DNA of 64,000 nt from Cellulosimicrobium cellulans (GCF_006539945.1 NZ_BJNZ01000002.1:1-64000), one strand, 5' to 3'. Counted from the stretch's first letter, positions 33,308 to 42,251 are shown. Notes: generated by a model not told the origin, from the letters alone. Made by a program: numbers and translations.

Positions 33308-33607
33308 ATGCCGATCCACGCCGTCACCTACGTCTACGCAGACCGCGCCGCCGAGCTCGACGCCCTGCGTCCGGAGCACCGCGCGTTCCTGGGCGATCTG
33401 TACACCCGGGGGACGCTCCTCGCGTCCGGCCCGCTGCCCGCGCACGAGGGCGCGCCCGCCGGGGCGCTGCTCGTGCTCGACGGGGACACGCCCGACGCCG
33501 TCGCCGCGGTCCTCGACGAGGACCCGTTCGGGAGGGCGGGTCTCGTCGCCGAGCGCACCGTCCGCCCGTGGGCGCCGGTCATCGGCGACTGGGCGGACCG
33601 CGCCTGA
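33308..33607 (+). CDS. YciI family protein
   Basis: A 99-residue YciI-like protein (dimeric alpha-beta barrel, related to muconolactone isomerases), with the family pattern of RPEHRAFLGDLYTRGTLLASGPL followed by GALLVLDGDTPDAVAAVLDEDPF. Biochemical roles in the family are poorly defined. The ATG was chosen by homology because the upstream in-frame sequence is not conserved. It lies 92 bases after the MBL-fold gene and shares the same 12-base sequence at its start codon. Confidence 0.85.
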   Translation: MPIHAVTYVYADRAAELDALRPEHRAFLGDLYTRGTLLASGPLPAHEGAPAGALLVLDGDTPDAVAAVLDEDPFGRAGLVAERTVRPWAPVIGDWADRA

Positions 33608-33640
33608 CCGGGGGCTCACCGTCCCCTCCACGTGCCCTCG

Positions 33641-33666
33641 CCCGGGGCGGGAGCCCACTCCCCGGG
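33641..33666. terminator. Hairpin between convergent yciI-like and kinase-like genes
   Basis: CCCGGGG (33641-33647) and CCCCGGG (33660-33666) form a 7-base stem with a 12-base loop in the 64-base gap between the converging genes. It probably ends one or both transcripts. Confidence 0.45.
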
Positions 33667-33671
33667 ACGGC

Positions 33672-34796
33672 TCACCGCGTGCGGTCGCGCCGTGACTGGT
33701 GCTCCCGGCCGAGCCGACGGATCGCCTCCCACGGGTAGGGCGTCGACCGGCTCTCCCGCTGGAACGCTCGGTAGAAGTCCCCGACCACCGCCGCGACCGG
33801 GGCGTGCCGGGACAGCGTCGCCGCGACTGCCGAGGTGGCGCCCGTCGGGAGGCTGCCCTGAGCCCAGGAGCGCACGAGCGCGCGACGCTCGTCGGGACCG
33901 CACCCGTACAGGGCGACGGCCAGCCAGCTCACCAGGTGGGTGACGCTGTAGCAGTCGTCGTACTCCTGGTGCGCGGCGACGAAGTCGACCTCGTCGGGCG
34001 AGAGGTCGAAGCGGGAGGAGATCGCGAGGCCGAAGTCGGCGAGAAAGAGCCGCTCGCCGTCGGTCAGGACGTTCTCGAAGTGCGTGTCGAAGTGCAGCAG
34101 GCCCCGTGACCTCATGAACGAGATCCCGGCGCTCAGCCCGTCCTCCACCAGCGCGCAGGCGCGCTCGGCGGTCTCGCCACCGGCCTCGACCTGTGCGCCG
34201 AGCCAGTCGTGCAGCGTCTGCGGGACGTGCTCCAGGAACAGCACGATGCTCGCCGAGGAGTCGCGCAGGGCCTCGATCCGGCGACGCACCGCCGTACCGC
34301 CGCCCCAGTACTCGACGGCACGCTCGACGTCGGCCAGCTCGTCGGGCAGGGGCCGGCCCGCGTCGGGGAGCACCCGCCAGTGGTGCATCAGCGGAAAGCC
34401 CTCGTGGTCCCCCGCGATCACCCAGCCCGTCGTCATGACGTGCACGGCCAGCTCCCGCCAGGCCCCGAACCCCGGGGCGCCGATGGTGCCGACGCCGTAG
34501 TGGCAGAACGTCGGGAGGTCGAACAGGTTCGCCGTGGAGCGGACGTTCTCCGCCTGTCGCTCGAGGTCGGTGAGTCGTACGTGCTTGACGAACACGGGTG
34601 CGCCGTCGACGTCGAGCAGCATCGTCTCCCCGCCGATGCCCGCACCGACCCGCGGGGCGGCGTCCAGGAGCTCGCGGAGCCGGCGGTCGCTGTGCAGCGA
34701 CAGCGCGGTGCCGACCGCCGCGTGCCTGGCCAGGCGGGAAGCGCGGGACCTGTCGGGCAGGGCTGGCACCGTCTCGCTCCGCGGCTCGTCGGGCAC
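33672..34796 (-). CDS. Protein kinase-fold protein of unknown role
   Basis: This 374-residue protein shows a degenerate protein-kinase/aminoglycoside-phosphotransferase core: a candidate ATP-binding Lys at about 71 (VFVKHV), a hinge-like LFLEHVPQTLHDWL, the catalytic-loop pattern HFDTHFENVL (His 235, Asp 237, Asn 242) and the metal-binding DFG at 254-256 in LADFGLAI. A clear glycine-rich loop is missing (GAGIGGE near 51 is the best candidate). No membrane segment. The GTG start is 3 bases after the stop of a terC gene with no Shine-Dalgarno, so it appears to be the third gene of a riboswitch-controlled operon. Substrate, protein or small molecule, is unknown. Confidence 0.75.
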   Translation of the reverse strand: MPDEPRSETVPALPDRSRASRLARHAAVGTALSLHSDRRLRELLDAAPRVGAGIGGETMLLDVDGAPVFVKHVRLTDLERQAENVRSTANLFDLPTFCHYGVGTIGAPGFGAWRELAVHVMTTGWVIAGDHEGFPLMHHWRVLPDAGRPLPDELADVERAVEYWGGGTAVRRRIEALRDSSASIVLFLEHVPQTLHDWLGAQVEAGGETAERACALVEDGLSAGISFMRSRGLLHFDTHFENVLTDGERLFLADFGLAISSRFDLSPDEVDFVAAHQEYDDCYSVTHLVSWLAVALYGCGPDERRALVRSWAQGSLPTGATSAVAATLSRHAPVAAVVGDFYRAFQRESRSTPYPWEAIRRLGREHQSRRDRTR

Positions 34797-34799
34797 GCG

Positions 34800-35927
34800 C
34801 TATCGCGCGGCGCCGTCCTGCGGGCCCGTGCCCCACGGCGGTGTCTCGCCGACCGGCGCGCCCCCGTCCACGGACTCGACCTCGGGGTCCTGGACCGCGT
34901 CCTCCACGACGGCGGCAGCACCGCCCGTCGCGGCCACCTCGGAGTCGTCCTGGGCGTGCAGCGCCCGTGTGCGCAGGAGGCTCGCGACCGTCGTGACGGC
35001 GAGCGCGCCGACGATCACGACGAGCGACAGCCAGATCGGGACCGTCGGCACGGCGTCGAGGTGCTCGCCGCCGTTGATGAACGGCAGCGTGTTCTCGTGC
35101 AGCGCCTCGAGGATGAGCTTCACGCCGATGAATCCGAGGATCACCGCGAGACCGATCGGCAGGTAGACCAGCCGCTCGAGCAGGCCACCCAGGAGGAAGT
35201 AGAGCTGACGCAGGCCCATGAGCGCGAAGACGTTCGTCGTGAAGACGATGAACGGGTCCTGGGTGAGCCCGAAGATCGCGGGGATCGAGTCGAACGCGAA
35301 GAGCAGGTCGGTGCTGCCGATCGCGAGGAACACGATGACGAGCGGGGTGAAGACCCGCTTGCCGTCCTCGACCGTGCGCAGCCGGCCGCCGTCGTACTGC
35401 GTGCCCAGCGGCAGCACCTTCCGCAGCGCCCGGACGGCACGGTTCTCGTGGTACTCCTCCGGCTCGTCCCCACCGGCCACGAGCTTGATCGCCGTGTAGA
35501 TGAGGAACGCGCCGAACAGGTAGAACACCCACACGAACTGCGCGATGATCGCCGCGCCCGCCAGGATGAACGCCCCGCGCAGGACGAGCGCGACGATGAT
35601 GCCGACCATCAGCACACGCTGCTGCTGGTCCCGCGGCACCGCGAACCTGGCCATGATGATGACGAACACGAAGAGGTTGTCCACGGAGAGGCTGTACTCC
35701 GTGAGCCATCCCGCGTAGAACTCCCCGGCCGGTGCCGCCCCGCCGACCGCGCCCACGATCGCCCCGAAGACGAGGGCGAGCGCGACGTAGAAGCCGACCC
35801 ACAGCGCGCTCTCGCGCATCGAGGGGACGTGCGGGCGGCGCCCCACGACGAACAGGTCGACGAGGAGCAGCACCGCGAGCGCCGACAGCGACGCCCACTC
35901 GAACCAGACGGGGAGCTCGTGAACCAT
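34800..35927 (-). CDS. TerC family membrane protein (second copy)
   Basis: A 375-residue integral membrane protein of the TerC/Alx family, linked to Mn2+ export or metal loading of secreted proteins. Two family motifs with acidic residues lie in helices: YSLSVDNLFVFVI and FAFDSIPAIFGLTQD, and INGGEH near the C-terminal helix. A hydrophilic, acidic tail of about 55 residues follows the last helix. Its ATG overlaps the stop of the upstream terC gene by one base (TGATG). The two copies are clearly paralogous, so they probably arose by tandem duplication. Confidence 0.93.
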   Translation of the reverse strand: MVHELPVWFEWASLSALAVLLLVDLFVVGRRPHVPSMRESALWVGFYVALALVFGAIVGAVGGAAPAGEFYAGWLTEYSLSVDNLFVFVIIMARFAVPRDQQQRVLMVGIIVALVLRGAFILAGAAIIAQFVWVFYLFGAFLIYTAIKLVAGGDEPEEYHENRAVRALRKVLPLGTQYDGGRLRTVEDGKRVFTPLVIVFLAIGSTDLLFAFDSIPAIFGLTQDPFIVFTTNVFALMGLRQLYFLLGGLLERLVYLPIGLAVILGFIGVKLILEALHENTLPFINGGEHLDAVPTVPIWLSLVVIVGALAVTTVASLLRTRALHAQDDSEVAATGGAAAVVEDAVQDPEVESVDGGAPVGETPPWGTGPQDGAAR

Positions 35928-36931
35928 CAGCGTGAGCCCTCCGAGCTCTCGACGGAGCGCCGACGGTCGGCGCGGTCCTTGGCGAGGCTCGCGACCGTGG
36001 TGATCGTGAGCACGACGACGATGAACCCGAGGGACAGCGCGGTCGGGATCTCCGGGATGACGGTGATGTGCTCACCGCCGTTGATGAACGGCACCTCGTT
36101 CTTGTGCAGCGCGTGGATGAGCAGCTTGACGCCGATGAAGCCGAGGATCGCCGCGAGGCCGTACGCGAGGTAGACGAGGCGGTCGAGGAGGCCGTCGATG
36201 AGGAAGTAGAGCTGGCGCAGGCCGAGCAGCGAGAACGCGTTGGCGGCGAAGACCAGGTAGGTCTCCTGCGTGAGGCCGAAGATCGCCGGGATCGAGTCGA
36301 CCGCGAAGAGGAGGTCGGCGCTGCCGATCGCGATCATCACGATGAGCATCGGGGTGATGTAGCGCTTGCCGTCGATCCTCGCCGTCATCTTGTCCTCGAC
36401 GTACGTCTCCGTCGTCGGGAACAGGCGGCGGGTCAGCTTCAGCGCGCCGTTCTCGTGGAACTCCTCGTCGTGACCCGAGCCCGCCTTGACCTGCGTCCAC
36501 GCGGTGTAGAGCAGGAACGCGCCGAAGACGTAGAAGATCCAGCTGAAGTTCTCGATGAGGGCCGCGCCGAGCAAGATGAAGATCGTCCGCAGGACCAGCG
36601 CGATCGTGATGCCGATGAGCAGCACCTTCTGCTGGTAGAGCCGCGGGACGCGGAAGCTCGTCATGATGAGGACGAACACGAAGAGGTTGTCGACCGACAG
36701 GCTCTTCTCGGTGATGTAGCCGGCGAAGTACTCGCCGCCGTACGTCGAGCCCCAGACGGCCCAGACGATCCCTCCGAAGGCGACCGCGACCGCGACGTAG
36801 CCGGCGGACCACCAGGTCGCCTCGCGCAGGCTCGGTGCGTGCGGGGTCCGCACGTGCCCGACGTAGTCGACGGCGAGCATCGCGAGGATCACGCCGATGG
36901 TGACGAGCCAGGCCCAGACAGGCACATCCAT
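35927..36931 (-). CDS. TerC family membrane protein (first copy)
   Basis: A 334-residue TerC/Alx-family protein with about eight to nine helices and the acidic motifs KSLSVDNLFVFVL and FAVDSIPAIFGLTQE. Family members are Mn2+ exporters or support metal insertion during secretion. The start is the ATG at 36931 with GGAGGAA 5 bases upstream; this Shine-Dalgarno can be sequestered by the riboswitch described at 36939-37104. The cytoplasmic loop carries HDEEFHENGALKLTRR. It leads a terC-terC-kinase-like operon. Confidence 0.95.
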   Translation of the reverse strand: MDVPVWAWLVTIGVILAMLAVDYVGHVRTPHAPSLREATWWSAGYVAVAVAFGGIVWAVWGSTYGGEYFAGYITEKSLSVDNLFVFVLIMTSFRVPRLYQQKVLLIGITIALVLRTIFILLGAALIENFSWIFYVFGAFLLYTAWTQVKAGSGHDEEFHENGALKLTRRLFPTTETYVEDKMTARIDGKRYITPMLIVMIAIGSADLLFAVDSIPAIFGLTQETYLVFAANAFSLLGLRQLYFLIDGLLDRLVYLAYGLAAILGFIGVKLLIHALHKNEVPFINGGEHITVIPEIPTALSLGFIVVVLTITTVASLAKDRADRRRSVESSEGSR

Positions 36932-36938
36932 GAAGATT

Positions 36939-37104
36939 CCTCCGGTACGTGGGGAGCACTGTGTACCGAAGGTCTCTTCCGCCACGCACCGCCACGCGCA
37001 CCCGCGCGGGACGCGGGCTGGTGGTTGCGGGACCGGTGACACCGGGCCGACGACTGCGCCGACCGTGATGACGACATCACCGCGGAGGAATACTCCCCTT
37101 CAAC
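36939..37104 (-). promoter_or_regulatory. yybP-ykoY (Mn2+) riboswitch with translational switch
   Basis: The leader has the conserved yybP-ykoY parts in order: GAAGGGGAGTA (37091-37101), GTCGTCA (37069-37075) and GAGACCTTC (36968-36976). P1 forms between GAAGG (37097-37101) and CCTTC (36968-36972), extendable by two G-U pairs. The 3' strand of P1, CCTTCGGTAC (36963-36972), is also complementary over 10 bases (one G-U) to GTACCGGAGG (36939-36948), which contains the terC Shine-Dalgarno. Ligand-bound P1 should free the ribosome site; without ligand the alternative stem should hide it. The switch mechanism is inferred from pairing. Confidence 0.87.
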
Positions 37105-37112
37105 GAGGAGCC

Positions 37113-37118
37113 AGCATA
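37113..37118 (-). promoter_or_regulatory. -10 element of the terC operon
   Basis: TATGCT on the minus strand stands about 9 bases before the first riboswitch base, so transcription would start just ahead of the aptamer. A TTGCCA lies 20 bases further upstream, too far for an ideal -35. Confidence 0.45.
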
Positions 37119-37212
37119 GGCCATCGCTCCTCCTGACGTGGCAACACCACGCCACCGTGGACTGTTCCTCGGTGGCCCGTGGGCGGTGCGCACGTCGCCC
37201 AGCGGCGACCCG

Positions 37213-39321
37213 TCAGGCGGTCGCGGCCTGCATCTGCCGCAGCTCCTTCTTGAGCCCCGAGATCTCGTCGCGCAGCCGGGCGGCGAGCTCGAACTGCAGC
37301 TCGCCCGCGGCCGCGTGCATCTGGTCGCTCAGCTCCTGGATGAGCTGGGCCAGGTCGCTCGCCGCGGCGCCCGCGAGCCGGTTGCCCGACGACGCGCCCT
37401 CCTTGGGCCCGCCCGGCACCGGCGCCTTGCCCTTCGCGCCCTTGCCCGGCTGCCGGTACCCGCCTGCCAGGAGCTCGGCCGTGTCGACGTCCTCGCGCGC
37501 GAGCATGTCCGTCACGTCGGAGATCCGCTTGCGCAGCGGGGTCGGGTCGACCCCGTGCTCCGTGTTGTACGCGATCTGCCGCTCGCGACGGCGCTCGGTC
37601 TCCTCGATCGCCGCGGCCATGGCCGGCGTGATCTTGTCCGCGTACATGTGCACCTGACCCGACACGTTGCGGGCCGCACGACCGATCGTCTGGATGAGCG
37701 ACTTGGGCGACCGCAGGAAGCCCTCCTTGTCCGCGTCGAGGATCGCGACGAGCGACACCTCGGGCAGGTCGAGGCCCTCGCGCAGGAGGTTGATCCCGAC
37801 GAGGACGTCGTACTCGCCGAGGCGCAGCTCGCGCAGCAGCTCGACGCGCCGCAGCGTGTCGACCTCGGAGTGCAGGTACCGCACCCGCACGTCCTTCTCG
37901 AGCAGGTAGTCGGTGAGGTCCTCCGCCATCTTCTTGGTGAGGGTCGTGACGAGAACGCGCTCGTTCCGTTCGACCCGCTCACGGATCTCGTGCAGCAGGT
38001 CGTCGATCTGCCCCGTGGTGGGCTTGACGAGCACCTCCGGGTCGACGAGGCCGGTCGGGCGGATGATCTGCTCGACGACGCCGTCCGCCATCGAGAGCTC
38101 GTAGTCGCCGGGGGTCGCCGACAGGTACACGGTCTGACCGATCCGCTCGACGAACTCCTCCCAGCGCAGGGGCCGGTTGTCCATCGCGCTCGGCAGGCGG
38201 AACCCGTGGTCGACGAGGCTGCGCTTGCGCGACATGTCGCCCTCGAACATCGCGCCGATCTGCGGCACGGTCACGTGCGACTCGTCGATGACGAGGAGGA
38301 AGTCCTCCGGGAAGTAGTCGAGCAGCGTGTTCGGCGCCGATCCCGCCTCGCGGCCGTCGATGTGCCGCGAGTAGTTCTCGATGCCGGACGCGGTGCCGAT
38401 CTGGCGCATCATCTCGATGTCGTACGTGGTGCGCATGCGCAGCCGCTGCGCCTCGAGCAGCTTGTTCTGCCGCTCGAGCTCGTCGAGCCGCTCGGCGAGC
38501 TCGGCCTCGATCGAGGAGATCGCGCGCTCCATGCGCTCCGGCCCCGCGACATAGTGCGTCGCGGGGAACACGTGGATGCTCGGCTCGGACCGGATCACGT
38601 CACCCGTGAGCGGGTGCAGGGTCTGGATGCTCTCGATCTCGTCGCCGAAGAACTCGATGCGGACCGCGAGCTCCTCGTACACCGGGATGATCTCGACCGT
38701 GTCCCCGCGCACGCGGAACGTGCCGCGCGTGAACGCCATGTCGTTGCGCGTGTACTGCATGGTCACGAACTGCCGCAGCAGGTCGTCGCGCTCGACCTGC
38801 ATGCCGACGTCGAGCCGGACCATGCGGTCGACGTACTCCTGCGGCGTGCCGAGTCCGTAGATGCACGACACGGAGGCGACCACGACGACGTCCCGACGGG
38901 TGAGGAGGGAGCTCGTGGCGGAGTGCCGCAGCCGCTCGACCTCGTCGTTGATCGACGAGTCCTTCTCGATGTAGGTGTCCGTCTGCGCGATGTACGCCTC
39001 GGGCTGGTAGTAGTCGTAGTACGAGACGAAGTACTCGACCGCGTTGTTGGGCAGCAGCTCCCGGAACTCCGTCGCGAGCTGCGCCGCGAGGGTCTTGTTG
39101 GGCGCCATGACCAGCGTCGGGCGCTGGAGCTCCTCGATGAGCCACGCCGTCGTGGCGGACTTACCCGTCCCGGTCGCGCCGAGGAGCACGACGTCCTTCT
39201 CCCCCGCGCGGATGCGCTGCGAGAGGTCCGCGATCGCCGTCGGCTGGTCGCCGGACGGCTGGTACTCGGAGATGACCTCGAACGGGGTGGTCGCACGCTG
39301 GAGATCGGTCACGGGACGCAT
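37213..39321 (-). CDS. uvrB: Excinuclease ABC subunit B
   Basis: UvrB is the helicase-like damage-verification subunit. The 702-residue protein has Walker [14 protein letters not shown], the beta-hairpin region [20 protein letters not shown], the DESHVTVPQ motif II, the C-terminal helicase block [16 protein letters not shown] and QTIGRAARN, and a UVR motif at the end ([18 protein letters not shown]) that binds UvrC. The ATG at 39321 (MRPVTDLQR) matches homologues; upstream in-frame codons are not conserved. No LexA-type box is seen upstream, unlike uvrA. Confidence 0.97.
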   Translation of the reverse strand: MRPVTDLQRATTPFEVISEYQPSGDQPTAIADLSQRIRAGEKDVVLLGATGTGKSATTAWLIEELQRPTLVMAPNKTLAAQLATEFRELLPNNAVEYFVSYYDYYQPEAYIAQTDTYIEKDSSINDEVERLRHSATSSLLTRRDVVVVASVSCIYGLGTPQEYVDRMVRLDVGMQVERDDLLRQFVTMQYTRNDMAFTRGTFRVRGDTVEIIPVYEELAVRIEFFGDEIESIQTLHPLTGDVIRSEPSIHVFPATHYVAGPERMERAISSIEAELAERLDELERQNKLLEAQRLRMRTTYDIEMMRQIGTASGIENYSRHIDGREAGSAPNTLLDYFPEDFLLVIDESHVTVPQIGAMFEGDMSRKRSLVDHGFRLPSAMDNRPLRWEEFVERIGQTVYLSATPGDYELSMADGVVEQIIRPTGLVDPEVLVKPTTGQIDDLLHEIRERVERNERVLVTTLTKKMAEDLTDYLLEKDVRVRYLHSEVDTLRRVELLRELRLGEYDVLVGINLLREGLDLPEVSLVAILDADKEGFLRSPKSLIQTIGRAARNVSGQVHMYADKITPAMAAAIEETERRRERQIAYNTEHGVDPTPLRKRISDVTDMLAREDVDTAELLAGGYRQPGKGAKGKAPVPGGPKEGASSGNRLAGAAASDLAQLIQELSDQMHAAAGELQFELAARLRDEISGLKKELRQMQAATA

Positions 39322-39566
39322 GACTCCACGGTACGTCGAGCCACCCACACGGACCCTTCCGCGCGTGGTCGACGCACTCTCGGAGCCGTGCGCGGACATC
39401 ACCCCGACATAATTTGGAAGGCGTCATGCGGAACCTCTAGGGTCACCTCGACCCTGCAGCGCTCCCCGACGCCCGTGGAGCAGCTCGACAGCACAGACAA
39501 CGGGCGACGGAGTCCGTCCGCAGTAAGTCAGCGCCGCTAGCGAACCCTCGATCTGGAGCCGACACC
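39322..39566. promoter_or_regulatory. Divergent uvrB/surface-protein intergenic region
   Basis: This 245-base gap separates uvrB from the surface-protein gene. It has an unusually AT-rich patch with CATAAT at 39408-39413 (plus strand), a plausible -10, and a small hairpin AGGGTC/GACCCT (39439-39444 with 39450-39455). GACGGAGTCCGTC further on is a perfect short palindrome. No ORF is convincing. Confidence 0.4.
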
Positions 39567-40928
39567 ATGCGCCTTCACCCCGCGCGCCCCCGCGGAATCC
39601 CTCTGCTCGCGCTCACCGCGCTCGCCCTGACGACCGTCGGCCTCGCCGCGCCCGCGACCGCCGCGCCGCTGGCTGCCGCGCCGACGCTCACCGCCGACGA
39701 CGTCTGCACAGCGGACCCGTCCACGCGACCGGTCGGCGTGTACGAGCTCACCGCCGTGGAGGACGCGGGCGTCGGCATCTGGGCAGGGGGCGGGCTCACC
39801 GTCACGACGGCGACCGAGCTCGAGGGCCGTGTCGTCGTGGGCGGGGACGCCGACCTCTCCGGGGCCGGGAGCCTCGACGTCGGGACCGCGGGGGGCGGCG
39901 GCTCGGCCATCACCCCGGCCGGCGGGACCGACATGCTCGTCGTCGGCGGCGACCTCGCGACCGCGACGAACACCCAGGTGGGCTTCCACGCGTCGAGCGG
40001 CGGCAACGTCGTCGTCGGCGGCGAGATCACCGGCGCGACCCCGAGCACCGAGAACCGCAACGCCCCGGGTCGCCCGGGGACCGTCACGCAGGGCGTCGGC
40101 CACGAGGCCGCGCTGCGCCCCTACACCGCGCTCCCCGGGCTCGTCACGGGCATGGCGGCCGACGCCGCCGACGGTGCCGTCGCCGCCACGCCCCGCGACG
40201 GCGTCCTGACGGTCGAGGCAGGCGCGCGGTACACGCTCACGGCCGCCCAGGCCTCCTCCCTGACGACGCTGTACGTCACCGGGAGCGGTCCGGTGCTCCT
40301 CACCGTCACCGGCACCTCCGTCGACGTGCCGCGGCTCCAGCACGTCGAGTACGGGGGCGTGCGCGTCTACCAGGCCGCCCAGCACCTGTCGGCGCACTTC
40401 CTGTGGAGCTTCCCGGACGCTACGCAGGTGACCCTCGGCACGAACGACCAGTTCCCCGGAACGGTCGTCGTCCCTCGCACGGACGCGACCCTCACCGTCG
40501 CGACCTCGACCAACGGGCGCATCCTGTCGAACGGCGCCGTCTCCTACACCGGCGGCGCCGGGATCGAGCACCACAACTACCCGTTCGCCGGCCCGTGCGA
40601 GACGACGCCCTTGGTCGAGGAGCCCAAGCCCGAGCCGTCGCCGGAGGGCCCGAACCCGGGCGAGGGCGTGACCGCGCCGCCGACGTCCGAGGAGACCCCG
40701 GCCACCGAGGTGCCGGGAGAACCGTCATCGGAGTCGACCCCGGCGGCCGAGTCGTCGGCGGCGCCGAGTCCTGAGACGCCCGCCGCGTCCGCCGAGCCGG
40801 GCGACACGCCGGAGGGCGGCCTCGCGACGACGGGCGCCTCGGTCGTCGTGCTCGCCGTGGTGGCGGCGCTGCTGCTCGCCGGGGGCGCGACGATCCTCGT
40901 CGTGGCACGTCGGCGCGCGACGAGCTGA
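39567..40928 (+). CDS. LATTG-anchored surface protein with choice-of-anchor A domain
   Basis: This 453-residue secreted protein starts with a signal peptide (basic RLHPARPRG, hydrophobic core, likely cleavage after APATAA near 32). The body is a choice-of-anchor A-type beta-rich domain with repeated GGD/GGE turns such as RVVVGGDADL, MLVVGGDLA and NVVVGGEITG. A Pro/Glu/Ser/Thr stalk (about 355-415) leads to LATTG (419-423), a hydrophobic helix and a basic tail, the sorting signal form used by class E sortases. It should be covalently fixed to the wall. Ligand unknown. GGAG lies 8 bases before the ATG. Confidence 0.88.
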   Translation: MRLHPARPRGIPLLALTALALTTVGLAAPATAAPLAAAPTLTADDVCTADPSTRPVGVYELTAVEDAGVGIWAGGGLTVTTATELEGRVVVGGDADLSGAGSLDVGTAGGGGSAITPAGGTDMLVVGGDLATATNTQVGFHASSGGNVVVGGEITGATPSTENRNAPGRPGTVTQGVGHEAALRPYTALPGLVTGMAADAADGAVAATPRDGVLTVEAGARYTLTAAQASSLTTLYVTGSGPVLLTVTGTSVDVPRLQHVEYGGVRVYQAAQHLSAHFLWSFPDATQVTLGTNDQFPGTVVVPRTDATLTVATSTNGRILSNGAVSYTGGAGIEHHNYPFAGPCETTPLVEEPKPEPSPEGPNPGEGVTAPPTSEETPATEVPGEPSSESTPAAESSAAPSPETPAASAEPGDTPEGGLATTGASVVVLAVVAALLLAGGATILVVARRRATS

Positions 40929-40943
40929 CGCTCCCAGCACGCA

Positions 40944-40979
40944 CCGAGGGCCCGGCAGGACGGCCTGCCGGGCCCTCGG
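40944..40979. terminator. Bidirectional terminator
   Basis: A perfect 16-base-pair stem (40944-40959 with 40964-40979, loop ACGG) lies between the convergent surface-protein gene and pcp, 15 bases from either stop. It likely ends both transcripts. Confidence 0.85.
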
Positions 40980-40995
40980 CGTCCCTGCGCCGCGC

Positions 40996-41613
40996 TCAGC
41001 TCTCCGTGCCGCCCGCGAGGACCGGCTCGGGGGTACCGAGGAGCGCGTGCCGCACGACGGCGGCCACGGCGGAGACCTGATCCTCGATGGGGACGACGTC
41101 GGCCCCGGGGACGTGGACGAACCCGGCACGCCGCCCCGGCCCGAGACCCCAGTGGTGCATGAGGGCGTAGAAGACGTCGTTGCACACGTAGGTTCCCGCC
41201 GTGCTCGACACCGCCACCGGCACACCCGCCGCGCGGATCTCTGCGAGCGACGCCTTGAGCGGGAGAGTCGACCAGTACCCGACCGGACCTCCCTCCGCGA
41301 CGGGGACGTCCACAGGACGGTTGCCCGCGTTGTCGGGGATGCGCGCGTCGCGCACGTTCACCGCGACCCGTTCGAGGCGCACGCCCGGCGCACCGTCCGC
41401 CAGGCCGAGCGCCACGACGACGTCGGGGCCGTGCTCACGGATCGCGGCGTCGAGCACCGGCCACGCCCCGGCGAAGGTCACGGGGAGCCGGACGGCGACC
41501 ACCCGGTCGCCCACGAGCTCTTCCCCGCGCTCGGCGAGGCGCGCGGCCGTCTCCCACGACGGGTTCGTGAGGGCGCCGTCGAACGGCTCGAACCCGCTGA
41601 CGACGACGGTCAC
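40996..41613 (-). CDS. pcp: Pyroglutamyl-peptidase I
   Basis: Pcp removes N-terminal pyroglutamate from peptides. The 205-residue protein shows the start VVVSGFEPFDGALTNPSW and the Glu-Cys-His catalytic set: Glu in GVRLERVAVN (about 81), Cys in GTYVCNDVFY (144) and His in GFVHVP (167). The GTG start overlaps the coaE stop (GTGA), an odd pairing of a peptidase with coenzyme A synthesis that has no obvious functional meaning. Confidence 0.94.
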   Translation of the reverse strand: MTVVVSGFEPFDGALTNPSWETAARLAERGEELVGDRVVAVRLPVTFAGAWPVLDAAIREHGPDVVVALGLADGAPGVRLERVAVNVRDARIPDNAGNRPVDVPVAEGGPVGYWSTLPLKASLAEIRAAGVPVAVSSTAGTYVCNDVFYALMHHWGLGPGRRAGFVHVPGADVVPIEDQVSAVAAVVRHALLGTPEPVLAGGTES

Positions 41614-42251
41614 GCCTCGTGCTCCTCGATCTCGGCCTGGACCTCGGCGTCGACCTCGGCGCGGACCCGCACCCAGAGCTCGTCGACCTGCTCGCGCAGC
41701 GCCTCCGGCGAGCCGGAACCGTCGAGGGTCACGTCCGCCGCGGCGAGCCGCGCCGCGTCGTCCGCCTGCGCGGCGAGGCGCGCACGGGCCTCGTCCTCGC
41801 TCAGCCCCCGCCCCCTGACGAGCCGTCCCACCCGCACGTCCGCGGGCGTGTGCACGACCACGACGCAGTGAAAGCGCGCGGGGTCGCTCGTCTCGACGAG
41901 GAGCGGGATGTCGTGCACGACGACGGCCCGCGGGTCGGCCGCGCCGGCCGCCGCCTCGTGCTCGGCCGCGAGTCGGCGCACCTCCGGGTGGACGATCGCG
42001 TTGAGGCGTTCGCGCGCGGTGTCGTCGCCGAACACGACGCGACCGAGCGCGGCGCGGTCGAGCGCGCCGTCGGCGTCGAGGACGCCCGGCCCGAACGCCT
42101 CGACGACCTGGTCGAGGCCGACCGTCCCGGGCGCGACCGCGTCGCGGGAGAGCGCGTCGTAGTCCACGACGACGGCGCCGAGCTCGGCGAAGCGTGCGAG
42201 CGCGACGGACTTTCCCGCCGCGATTCCTCCGGTCAGGCCGATGCGAAACAT
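41610..42251 (-). CDS. coaE: Dephospho-CoA kinase
   Basis: CoaE phosphorylates dephospho-CoA in the last step of coenzyme A synthesis. The 213-residue protein has the P-loop GLTGGIAAGKS at residues 5-15, the VVVDYDALSRD motif, VVHDIPLLVE and the DEARARLAAQ lid region. The ATG at 42251 has AGGA 8 bases upstream; an ATG three codons earlier overlaps that site. The C-terminus is an acidic tail. It follows marR by 61 bases and overlaps pcp. Confidence 0.94.
   Translation of the reverse strand: MFRIGLTGGIAAGKSVALARFAELGAVVVDYDALSRDAVAPGTVGLDQVVEAFGPGVLDADGALDRAALGRVVFGDDTARERLNAIVHPEVRRLAAEHEAAAGAADPRAVVVHDIPLLVETSDPARFHCVVVVHTPADVRVGRLVRGRGLSEDEARARLAAQADDAARLAAADVTLDGSGSPEALREQVDELWVRVRAEVDAEVQAEIEEHEA

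Noticed and set aside
39322-39566. A LexA box or riboswitch ahead of uvrB or the surface-protein gene
   Set aside because: No TCGAAC-N4-GTTCGA-like sequence and no known aptamer core could be found; only small hairpins are present.
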